From Tuctoria greenei (lineage: Eukaryota > Streptophyta > Magnoliopsida > Poales > Poaceae), in contig JAYESD010000008.1 of assembly GCA_036927565.1 (NCBI GenBank), positions 115,490,279-115,554,278 of the forward strand: a DNA stretch of 64,000 nucleotides. Reading direction: 5' to 3'. Position numbers and translations under genes: made by a program. The notes beneath the pieces are model-generated. The model saw only the letters and a program-made list of their open reading frames with translations. It was not told where the DNA came from and did not search any database. Each line of letters starts with the position of its first letter. The first letter of the stretch is position 1. This document shows, in pieces, positions 12,154 through 21,064 of this stretch.

Positions 12154-12349
12154 GGAGTGACCGAGGGGGGCGTGCTTATGATGAGACGCGTGGTCCGGAT
12201 CCAGAAGAAATTTCGGCGGCATAACCCTGCTGTTCTCCAGGTGCACGAACAAAATTGGTACAGCAGAGAACAACAGGGCTATGTCATCAAAATCTCATCC
12301 AGATTTAGACCCGCGTCCCGTCACAAGCCATGCCCCCTTGGCCACTCTC
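12154..12349. repeat. imperfect inverted repeat upstream of TNP2
   Basis: Two arms of about 85 bp (12154-12238 and about 12264-12349) are inverted copies separated by about 25 bp. The inner ends CCCTGCTGTTCTC and GAGAACAACAGGG match with one change. The outer ends also pair (GGAGTGACCGAGGGGG against CCCCCTTGGCCACTCT). The structure lies 100-300 bp upstream of the TNP2 start on the minus strand. It could fold into a long RNA hairpin if transcribed, and is likely a subterminal structure of this CACTA family. Confidence 0.65.
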
Positions 12350-13566
12350 AAGCTGTCCAAAAAAGGGACAATTCTGAACCTGCACGCCTCACATGCGTAA
12401 CGCGTGTGAGACGGGCCGGTTCAAAACGGGTAACGCATATTATAAAGGTTACGTTAATCTTTCATTTTCAAGTCATTTCCAAGAGAGAGGAAAGAACGAG
12501 AGAGGAGGAAAGAGTGAGAGAGAGACAGGGAACTGGGTCCGTCGGGGTCCGCCATTCACACACGCGGCTTCTTGCCATGCACACCATCATCGTTCGCCTT
12601 CATGCACGTTTAGATGCATACTTTAACATCCAACGAAATGGGCCATGTCGGGCCCTAAATGGGTTGTGTTGGGTCAAGTCGACCCGAAGCCCATTCTTGT
12701 ACATATAGTAACACTCAAGCAATCAAATTAAAAATTATAACCATAATTTAAAAAACTAAGCAATTCAATTGAACCTAAACATAACAATTATTAAATTATA
12801 ATTTATCAATTCATAAACATAAACCTAAACATATATAATTCAATTTTAAACATAAACATAAGAAATTCAATTCTCAACATAAACATAAGCAATTCAATTC
12901 TCAACTTAAAAATAAGCATCAATTTCAATTCATATCTATTCATAAGAAGGCTGCTTAAACATATGCTTAAACATTACATCATCATAATGCGAGGTGGAGG
13001 TGACGTGCGGCATACTTGCGACGGTGAGGTGAAGCGACATGCGACGGAGAGGTGGTGGCGACGTGCGACTGAGAGCTTAAATAAAAATGGGAGCCGAGTG
13101 TGAGGCAAATGCAAGTTGTGTGTGCTACTGTTGAGTGATGTGTGAGTGTTGTACCGAAGTGAGTACCAAGTGAAGGCAAGTAGTGAGTGCCAAGTGAAGG
13201 CAAGAAGGAAATAAAATAATATAAAGGCGTTACCACTCAGTCCATTTCTAAATTATTATCATTAGTACAATTATTATCAGAATAACTTGAAAAGAAATGA
13301 AGGGAAGAAACGGATGGCAAAGAATCGTTTAAATAGCGTGAGAATTGATTGATGAAAAAGGGAGGGGATGATGGGTCTCCCATTCACATGATCCTACCAG
13401 CCACATTGATTAAGCTAGAACTACACTATTTTTTTTTTCCACGGCCTCTGCCCAACTGTCTGCCTGCTCACCCTCTGTTCTGGTCTATTTCGAGTAGGCA
13501 GCTATGCTCACTCACATCACATGATCTTCGCATAATCGGTTACTGGAGGAGGAGGAGGAGGATAGG
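12350..13566. other. CACTA 5' internal region without recognised gene
   Basis: It holds a purine-rich stretch (12478-12530), then an AT-rich segment (12715-12985). The AT-rich part contains degenerate repeats of about 25 bp built on CATAAACATAAGCAATTCAA (12830-12915). A stretch of GTGGCGACGTGCGAC-like repeats follows at 12990-13075, and AAGTGAAGGCAAG occurs twice near 13170-13205. No coding sequence is supported. Confidence 0.5.
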
Positions 13567-13880
13567 ATGCTGACGACCTTGGTGGTGTTGTAAATCACCC
13601 TCTGCTCTATGTTGTTCATCGTCTCCAAGATGCTCATCTCGTTCCTGCTGTACAAGAAATGGGCCCGTAAGGAGAGAATCATCGAGAACAGCCTGACAGG
13701 CGGCAAGATGGTGAGCCTGAGCACACTTAGCACTTATTCCGGTCGATGCAGTCGGTGAGCCCCATGTCGTTCCTGGGCATGAGCATGGGGTTGTCCTGCA
13801 AGGACATGATCGGCTCCCGCGGCTACGGCATTGTGTACAAGCTATGGGTGGACGGCAAGACGGACTTGGCCATAAACTAA
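13567..13880 (+). pseudogene. captured receptor-like kinase fragment inside the CACTA element
   Basis: Two exon-like pieces are present. 13567-13710 encodes a hydrophobic helix and basic stop-transfer sequence (MLFIVSKMLISFLLYKKWAR, then KERIIENSLTGGKM). After about 32 bp, 13743-13880 encodes SMQSVSPMSFLGMSMGLSCK and DMIGSRGYGIVYKLWVDGKT, ending DLAIN and a stop. This is the membrane-juxtamembrane-ATP-loop part of a plant receptor-like kinase, of the kind I associate with Arabidopsis At1g78530 and its grass orthologue (from memory). The loop GSRGYGIV is kept, but the expected VAIK lysine is replaced by Asn followed by a stop. A taa sits at codon 9 of the first piece and the catalytic lobe is missing. 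It runs opposite to the transposase genes. Confidence 0.7.
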
Positions 13881-14001
13881 TCACGCATTGCGACTTTTAA
13901 ATGGCCATACGACCGTGCCTCTGTTCCTAAAACAACCACGAATTGACAGGTACGCCGGTGATGTCGACGCCGCTGTTGCACGCTAGCTAAGTGCTAAGAT
14001 C

Positions 14002-15012
14002 GTTCGCACCGGAGGCTTTCAAACGGGCCGCGACGCTATGTGTGAAGGCTCTTTAAAATTTCGGTACCCGCACCGGGAGCTGATAGCGGCACGCTATGTT
14101 ACCGCTAGCTACAGTCCGCTTCCAAATATAGAGATCTGACACACAAACGCTACGAAGAGAGAGGAAGCCGCGGGAGTCCGGCGGTTGGTTTCGCGCGTTC
14201 GAACAATGATGCGAAGCTCGACAAGGACGGCGAGGTCCGCAGCAGGCGGCGACGACGAGGAGGATCCGCCAGTGGAGTGCGAACAGCCATAGAAGCGCGA
14301 TTCGTGGCGGGAAGGACGGCGCGGCGGATCTCGGCGAGGACGGCGTGGTGGGAGGGGCGGCGAGGCATTGGAATCTGCGACGGCGACGAGTGTGGCGGCT
14401 ATCAGCGCAGGGAAGAAGACGACGAATGGCTGTGAGGACGAGGGCAGGGGTCGGCGAGGAGGCGAGTGCGCGGTTTGGGCGAAGGCCCGATGCTTCTGGA
14501 GACGGGAGAGGGAGCGTCGCCGGCTGCTCGGCGAGCGTGCTGCTCGGCGCGAGGACGGCGTCCGCGCGAGGAAGAACGAGGCGCTGGGGCTGGGCGTCCG
14601 CACAGGAAGAACATCGGCATGAGGAAGTGCGAGTGGAAGTAGAGGAAAGGATGCCGGGATTCTTCTGGAAGGAGCAGGTGAGTACAGGGAGAGAAATAGA
14701 TGAAAAAAAGGGAAAATATAGAAAAGAGCAGGAAGAGAGGAAAAAAGAAAATGAATAAAAGATAGTGAAATAAAGTAAGGTAAAAATAAAGGGAAATAAA
14801 GTGGGAATATACGTAATTTATATGGTAAAATAAAAAATAAAAGGTAGTTGAATAAAATGATATAAAATATATGTTAGTTGATATAGAGGTTCGATATAGA
14901 GGTGTACGAGTGCGGAGAACGAAACTGTAAAGCTGAGAATCTTTTAGAGATAACTGTAAAAGAAGAAAATATTCTGTTTAGAGGAGCAATTTGGAGTAGC
15001 ATGAGTGCGAAC
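14002..15012. other. possible inserted unit with 8-bp terminal inverted repeats, GC-rich interior
   Basis: GTTCGCAC at 14002 is mirrored by GTGCGAAC ending at 15012. Related sequence, AATTGACAGGT followed by CTAGCTAAGTGCT, flanks both sides (13944-13995 and 15030-15066). The interior is GC-rich from 14100 to 14640, with Arg/Ser/Pro-rich ORFs on both strands, and AT-rich afterwards. No matching short target duplication is evident, so a DNA-transposon origin is only a possibility. The overlapping ORFs look like composition artefacts. Confidence 0.3.
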
Positions 15013-15115
15013 AGTCTAAGTGTGCTCACAATTGACAGGTGCTCACTAACCAACTAGCTAAGTGCTCACTAACTAACAATTAACATGTGCTCACTAAATA
15101 ACAATTCACAGTTAA

Positions 15116-15684
15116 TTGCAAAAAATTATCAAAAATAACAGTGGCGAAAAGGGGGCGGGCCCACTAACCTCAATGTCGCTTGGTGGAGGCAGCCGTTCGG
15201 GCTCGGCCGAGGTACGTGGGCAGCAGCGCTCGGGTGAGGGCGGCGTCGCTTGGGCAGTGGGCGGTTCTTGGGGCGGTGGGCGGCGCTCGGGCGGCAGTGC
15301 TCGGGTGGAGGCAGGCGCCCGAGTACGGTGGTGGAGCTCGGGCGGCGGCGACAGTGCTCAGGGTAGGAGAGAGTTGTGGGCGTGTGGAATGGGCTGCACG
15401 TGGCCCGTGTGGGGTAGGTTAAGTCCCTAAAGTATGTCGGCCATCAAACTTACATCGGCCTAGGGTTGGGTCGACGTAACTCGTGCGTTATGTCCTGTCG
15501 GCCCACTTACTTACGTTGGTCTGGACCTAGGCCGACGTAAGTAGTGGGATAAATGTCGTCAATCCTATTACTTACGTCGGCTGCAGGGCTGTGGCTGCTA
15601 GCATATGTAAGCTAACATACATTTACGTCGGCCGGCCGACATACGTTAATTTGGCTATCGTAATGTTCCGAGTTTCCTGTAGTG
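15116..15684. repeat. GC-rich stretch and CACTA subterminal repeats with terminus
   Basis: 15180-15420 is built of degenerate GGCGGCGCTCGGGCGGCAGT-like repeats. From 15430 to 15684 the motif TTACGTCGGCC and its inverse GGCCGACGTAA recur at least six times, including a GGCCGGCCGACATA palindromic junction near 15630. The run ends in the CACTA terminus at 15684. Clusters of such 10-12-bp subterminal motifs are where CACTA-encoded proteins bind (family knowledge). Confidence 0.75.
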
Positions 15685-16377
15685 TGAAGATGATGAACCC
15701 GTTGATCAAAAATGAATATAGAAGCATGATCGGGTTACTTTTATACCTCACAACATTAAGATCGACATACAATTCAGTGTATGTCTTTGTGCACGAACTC
15801 TATGCTTCCCCACACGCATCACATCATCAGTCTGTCCAAATAATACAAAGGTACTTATATAGAACTCATGAATATGACATTTTTCTTCCTTCTTCCTCAA
15901 CCGTTTCCTTTTAAGCTTTTTTCGAATGCTGATTTTGGGGGTTGTAGGATTAACGGGAAAAATAATTCGGGTGCTTTTAAATTTTTAACTCACTTGTTGT
16001 TTAGTCCTCTAGAAAACAAAGATCAGTTGCGCAATCCACGATCGAATCTGAATATGTAGCTGCTGCTAACGCTTGCTCACCAATTATTTGGGTTGTTCAA
16101 ACACTTAACGACTATGAGATCGACCTATATAGTGTTTCACTATTTTGTGATAATACTAGTGCTAATTTCATTGTTGAAAACATTGTGCCACAATTAGAAC
16201 AAAGTGCATTGACATTAGGTATCACTTCGTGATAATGTTTAAAAAGGTAACATTGTGCTTCACCATGTAGATATCGAACAACAATTAGCTAATATTTTTA
16301 TGAAACCTTTGGATTTCACATATTTTTCATTCGTTCGTAGTGAAATAGGTGTTTTGCATCCTCATGGCTTACATTGA
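15685..16377 (+). pseudogene. copia RT C-terminus and RNase H fragment flanking the CACTA element
   Basis: Directly after the CACTA terminus the plus strand reads NPLIKNEYRSMIGLLLYLTT, then blocks corresponding to VCLCAR, SNADFGGC, SESEYVAAA, ILFCDN, LRDNV, IVLHHVDIEQQLANIF and KPLDFTYF. Together they form the RT tail and RNase H domain of a copia element. Stops and frameshifts are frequent. The CACTA element therefore inserted into an older copia copy, whose upstream part should lie beyond the CACTA left end. Confidence 0.8.
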
Positions 16378-17472
16378 GATGGAGTTTTTCAACTTGAGAA
16401 GTCTATGTGTGAACCTAAATTCAAAAAGTAATACGAGCATAGTGTTCATGCACATATGACTTTGTAATTCCACTTAAATGTTGAAAGTTTCTTACTACAT
16501 TATTCGTGTTATACGTTTTATAGTTTTTGTCATGACTAGTAATTAAAATAATTACTTACACTAAATCTCCTCATGCTCAAACTTTCTTGCTATTTTTGAA
16601 CTTTTTGCATGCTCACAAATGCTTTCAATTATAAAAAATTAATCAATCAACATGCTACAAAGTTTAGCTTTTATGGTTAAATGAAAAATGAAGTAAGATC
16701 AAGAGAATATGCATGCATCACACTTCTTCTCATGATATTGCTTATCATTGCACTTAGATATGAAGCTGGAAGGAGTTGTGTATAACTAAAACTATGTCCT
16801 TAAGATTCTGATTGTCAAATTATCATCACACTTCTTCTCGGCATTTTCCGGTTCGTCGGGGAGGTGGCAAGTAATGACATTGATAGTGCTAGTGCAATGG
16901 CAAGTAAGTCACAATTTAGAAGAATGGTCAGGATAATAAAGATTTGCTGTAGATAAAAGATTTGTGGGGGTTTTGTGTTGAGAAGGAATTGAAATACAGA
17001 GGGAATGTGTTCCATGTGCATTAGATAGAAATGCCCTGAATTTCATTTCTGAAATGGATGTTGTGTAAATTTCAACCATTTGGACCGATCATATGTGAGA
17101 AAACATATACAGGTGCGATCTGAAATGCTACATCCCTAGTCCTTTCTTTCCCTAGAGCTCTTCTCTGAATGTGTACAAGGCCGATGCAACTGCATCCTGA
17201 GTGAAAGATACATACGGAAAGGGAGAGTTCCTTGGTTCCAATCATAATTATGGAAAACATTTTTTTCTTCCTTTATGAGTATTTTCATTTTTTGGGAACT
17301 GTACTATCTTCTGGGTGAATCAAAATTTCGAGCCATGGGTCTGTTAGACCTCTGCTTGCTCATGCTGGGTACAGTGCGTTGTTGATAGCACTGTGGTTGG
17401 CTGCTCCAGCAGAAAAGGCTGGGTGAAGAGGCGATGGCAAACAACTTCGATCGGACTGCCTGTACTTCCTTA
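16378..17472. other. AT-rich sequence without recognised gene
   Basis: The first 600 bp resembles the non-coding tail that follows pol in SIRE-like copia elements (loose resemblance only). The rest shows no long ORF, motif or repeat that I can name. No gene is supported. Confidence 0.5.
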
Positions 17473-17871
17473 GGGTGTGTTTGGTTCCAGGGATATAGTG
17501 GGACGGGACGGGACGATCCCACTTTTCTGTTGTTTGGTTTGGAGACATATGGGATGGAGTCATCCTTCAAAAGAGAATATTCCACCTAGATGCGGGATGA
17601 AACCATCCCATCGAAAACATGGGGACGGATCCGTCCCACCTCCGTGGAGACAGGCGCGCGACCTTCTAGAAGTACTCATACTCACATGTCCCTGTCCCAT
17701 CCTTTCATTCAAAAAAGAGACGGGATCATTCCGTCCCACACCATCCCACAAAACAAACAAGAAACAGGAATCGTCTCATCCCTCTAGACAAACAGAAAAC
17801 GGAACCATCCCATCCCTAAAAAATGTGATGGATCCATCGCATCCCACTGTGACTCCCAACCAAACACATCA
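17473..17871. mobile_element. Harbinger/Tourist-like MITE, 399 bp
   Basis: The termini GGGTGTGTTTGGTT and AACCAAACACATCA are inverted repeats. The element is flanked by TTA at 17470-17472 and again at 17872-17874, the three-base duplication typical of PIF/Harbinger (Tourist) elements. The interior is rich in GGGATGG/CCATCCC words. It encodes nothing recognisable and would need a transposase in trans. A longer relative lies at 56150-57069. Confidence 0.75.
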
Positions 17872-17874
17872 TTA

Positions 17875-19737
17875 GAGGACTAGAGCAATGAGAGTCAGGT
17901 AGGGACTCATTCATGCGCACATTGGATGGGTTACTGAACCAAAGTATCATACATGGCAAATATCCGGCAATTTGTCACTGAAGGATTGGGAAATGTTGGT
18001 CCTGGCAAGTTTGTGTCCACATCAGGATCTCTCAAAGGAGGTAAGCTTATTTATGATCAAATCCCACACTCATCGGTACCCCGTGAGAAAAGAAACACAT
18101 GATGGTAAGAGATGGCAATGAATCTGGAAGAGAACGACGAATCAAATTAATTGTATTTGTGTTATTTCTTATATCTGCACATAAAAACTTTAGTCGAGCG
18201 AGGAGCATAGAGGAAAATGGAAGAGTAATGATGATCTTGATGGAGGTGCCCTAGTCGAGGCAGCCGTTAGAGCGGGAAATGCCTCATCGGACTCGTAGCC
18301 ATTGGGCGAGGTGGAGCCAACTGGAGAGGGGCTCAGGACCACGTGGATGCCGGCACGAGGTCGACAAGTTGGAAAGTGCTTAGCAGAGGGCGCAACAGGG
18401 AGGCACTCAACCCGTCGGTGGTAATGAGCACAAGTTTGATTCTCAGCGCAACTATTTCAGTCCACCTACCAAAGCAATTGCTTAAAAATGATGCGCCTAA
18501 ATGAATAAAATTGGCAGTGATAAGAATTGGATTGAACTTCCTTTTCGGTATCAAACCTCTTCGGTGTGAGGTGGAGATCGTGATGGATGATCTGGTGTGG
18601 ATGGTCTTCGCGAGGGAGAGCCCTTCGACACCGTCACGTTGGCGCAAGCTGAGAGCTAGGCATCGACCTCTATCAACAGGCCTTCATGGCAGCATCCAAG
18701 GACGGAAGCCCCGATGCTGCGCGGGTTGGGTTGAGTCTCCGATCGCGTGAGCGCAAAGTACCCCGGGTGCTCTAGCCCAAAGAGGAGCTCCTAGTGGAAC
18801 GTCTCGATGCATACCTTGAGATCGTGGCAATTCCTCTCCCGAGCACCATGCCCGCAACATCCTAGAGCCACTCAACCACCATGAACGCGACGAACATCAT
18901 GTGCAGGGCCTAGTGCGTCAGGGTCAGACTCCCTCGCGCGGCACAAGCGCCGAGCAGCGAGCAATGGGAGGCGAGGTACGGGATTCCATCCAGACACATA
19001 TTGACGAACACCTTGCGAGCGTCGTACACCAGCTGGTGGAAAGCCCAGCCAAGGCCACGCAGATCGTGGATCAGCTGTCGCGGACGAGCACCGGAGTGGG
19101 TGGGAGGCAGCGGCGCTGTTCCTGGTGTGCCTCATGTTGGAGAGAGTCAGGTGTGATAACCTGGCCCAGACGCACCGGCGTCGAGACGTGAGCAATGACC
19201 TGGCCGCTCTGAGCAAGTTGGACACAGAAGTCGCCGACAAGGCGCAACCGAATGATCACTTCTGTTGCGGGCTGTCACATGTTCGACTCAGGCGCTCGGT
19301 TACGTAGGCACGCGAGGATGATGCCCCGGGCCCATAAGTTTAAACCCACTCAGGCCCCACATGTCATAAGCGACTAATTTAAACACAGCGGTGGCCCACT
19401 CATCAAGTCTTTCCCGCGAACATTCAAATGACCCGCGGCTGCATTTCCTTCCACTAAAAAAATCGGGCAAAGAAGTGTCGGCCAACTATAATTGTCGGCC
19501 CGGACGATTTAAGGCGTTGTTTGGCACAGCTTGTGAACCAACTCCTCCACATATATAAGCACTTGAACTGCCAAACACTAAAATTTTGACCCAACTTCCC
19601 ACAGAAACGCTTCTCAAAATGAACTAGCAACCAGCTTGGTGGAAAAGCAGCCTCCCACCAGCTTCCCGCAGCTTCTCGCATTTACGGAGACAAAAATGCC
19701 CTTCAAGTTCAGAGGAAATTACCCGCCTTTGCCATCC
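17875..19737. other. unassigned region, GC-rich from 18560 to 19250
   Basis: There is no ORF that I recognise on either strand. The GC-rich part has short overlapping ORFs in several frames, with no conserved block I can name. It could be exon remnants of a decayed or captured gene. 19510-19690 has TTGTTTGGC and AGCTTCTCGCA words common at ends of hAT-like elements, but I cannot pair termini. Confidence 0.4.
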
Positions 19738-19856
19738 TATAAAAGTCTGTCATAACCCCCAACCCCTCGTCTCCCTCCCAGACGGGAACTGCACGGGCGA
19801 CGCTCGGTCGCCTTGCCTCCTGTTACCTCGATTGGATCCGGCTCCCTGAGGTAAGG
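19738..19856 (+). promoter_or_regulatory. possible orphan promoter and first-exon boundary
   Basis: TATAAAAG at 19738-19745 is followed about 30 bp on by a pyrimidine-rich, ATG-free leader (CCCTCGTCTCCCTCCC). A perfect-looking splice donor follows (GAG before GTAAGG at 19851). This resembles the start of a grass gene whose first exon is untranslated. No matching downstream exon is recognised before the copia insertion at 20453. Evidence is limited to these short signals. Confidence 0.25.
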
Positions 19857-19904
19857 GCCCTCTCCGTTCCCTTCTCCCGGCGACGAACGGCATGCAGCTC
19901 GCAC

Positions 19905-20008
19905 CGGCGCGGCGGCGGCGCCAGCGCGCGGCAACTCGGCGACCGCGACGCTTCGTGGATGCTCCAGCTCCCATCGGCGCGGCGGCGGCGCCAGCGCGCG
20001 GCAACTCG
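19905..20008. repeat. GC-rich direct duplication, 34 bp, period 70
   Basis: CGGCGCGGCGGCGGCGCCAG plus the next 14 bases occur identically at 19905-19938 and 19975-20008. The following sequence to 20452 is GC-rich until about 20300. It contains SpGpCpGACACC-like short duplications but no supported gene. Confidence 0.7.
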
Positions 20009-20452
20009 ACGCTAGTTGGGGAGTGCAGTGGCGGCGAGTTGAACTCCGGTGGTGGCGACACCTCCCCTGTCTAGCGGCGGCGACACCCTCCTCTGTCCAG
20101 CGGCGACGAGTTGAAACTGCTGCGGCGGCGCCCTTCTCCTATCGCTCGTGCTCGTGCTCTTTGCTCGCGCGCCTGATCCTGACGCGTTCTCTGCCACCAC
20201 CGTGCTAGCCGCTGCCATGGACCTTCGTGCCCCGCCGCCGGTGCGCAGCTCCACGCCCGTTTCCTGCGCCACGGCTTGCGGGCGCCACTTCCCGTTGGCA
20301 ACAGGCTCATCCCAAATGCATGCCTGTGTTTGCTTTGTCACCTGTCACCACTGTGGTAAACACATGCTGGTTATAACAGAAATTTGATTGCCAAAAATGC
20401 ATGTGAAGCACTAACCTCCGGAAAGTCCTCTTCATCGTGTTGCAGTCTTCCG

Positions 20453-21051
20453 TGTTAGCTTGATCCCGGTCTAACCCGTTGGGGAACAACCAACGGGTGA
20501 GGACTCTATCCTCCCCATCAGAGTCGGACGTGGGGTAACAACCCCACGCCAAGCACTCCTCAGCCGCACAATACTACAGGGGGCGCAACAGACTCGTTCT
20601 GTTGACGCCCCCACCTGGTACGCGCTTTATAAGTCCTAGGGGGACCTCAGGGCGTGGACACCTTGTGTGCACACGTTCCCAAAGGTCCCCACCATATCAA
20701 AACAGTCTTACGCCGCACCGCACGCGCTGCACCGAGCTGCCACTGCGCCGGCATTCTACCTGCACTGACGAGCTACCTGTGTCGACTCTCTCTCCTGCGA
20801 CTATCCACCTGACCCCAATGGCATCAGGTGGACCCAATGAAGGTAACACTCAAGTCCCAATCTCTAATTCTCTAAGCATCCTTAACATGTTCACATAATC
20901 TATCTGTATGTCCTTAATTGATTGTTTATCTAGGTGAATAGCGCATAGATGTTAAATTACTCCTAAGATTGTTTGCTCTGTTTTAATTAAGGCTAAGGAC
21001 TGTCCAATTAGGTGTTGCCAGTCTTGATCCTAAGAACCATAAGTTTCAACA
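20453..21051 (+). repeat. 5' LTR of the copia element (599 bp)
   Basis: It begins TGTTAGCTTGATCCCGG and ends TTTCAACA just before the primer site. A TATA box (TTTATAAG) lies at 20626-20633. Three hairpins precede it in U3. The leader-like CACCTGACCCCAATGGCATC near 20810 contains an ATG that opens a very short frame only. Confidence 0.95.
20474..20612 (+). promoter_or_regulatory. three consecutive hairpins in U3
   Basis: Hairpin 1 is ACCCGTTGG/CCAACGGGT (20474-20482 with 20490-20498). Hairpin 2 is CGTGGGGT/ACCCCACG with loop AACA (20529-20548). Hairpin 3 is GGGGGCGCAACAGA against TCTGTTGACGCCCCC with one bulged A (20579-20612). The third ends 13 bp before the TATA box. Hairpins 2 and 3 are fully kept in the 3' LTR (near 27598 and 27649); hairpin 1 is damaged there. 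Confidence 0.75.
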
Positions 21052-21052
21052 A

Positions 21053-21064
21053 TGGCATCAGAGC
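21053..21064 (+). other. primer-binding site (initiator tRNA-Met type)
   Basis: TGGCATCAGAGC lies one base after the 5' LTR. It matches the copia consensus TGGTATCAGAGC, complementary to the 3' end of plant initiator tRNA-Met, with one change (C for T). Confidence 0.85.

Larger units (their letters stand above)
6083..15684 (-). mobile_element. CACTA (En/Spm) DNA transposon, left terminus not seen
   Basis: Read on the minus strand, the element begins at 15684 with CACTACAGGAAACTCGG, the classic CACTA terminus. Subterminal repeats of the TTACGTCGGCC type follow. Two genes follow in the expected order on that strand: a TNP2-type transposase (12049 to 9410) and a second multi-exon gene (9153 to 6333). 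One more subterminal-type motif (CTTACGTCGG) lies near 6133. The matching terminus is absent at 6083, where a SIRE LTR abuts, so the true left end probably lies beyond that insertion. The element carries an acquired kinase fragment at 13567-13880. Both transposase genes contain stops, so it cannot act autonomously. Confidence 0.8.

Noticed and set aside
14109..14758. Overlapping ORFs of 137 and 164 residues on opposite strands
   Set aside because: They are Arg/Ser/Pro-rich with no conserved block; GC-rich composition removes stops in several frames at once.
14002..15012. hAT-type transposon
   Set aside because: The 8-bp terminal inverted repeats match, but the expected 8-bp target duplication is absent, so only a low-confidence unit is reported.
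18872..19240. 122-residue minus-strand ORF as a host gene
   Set aside because: No recognisable domain, several competing frames and no supported splice structure; left as unassigned.
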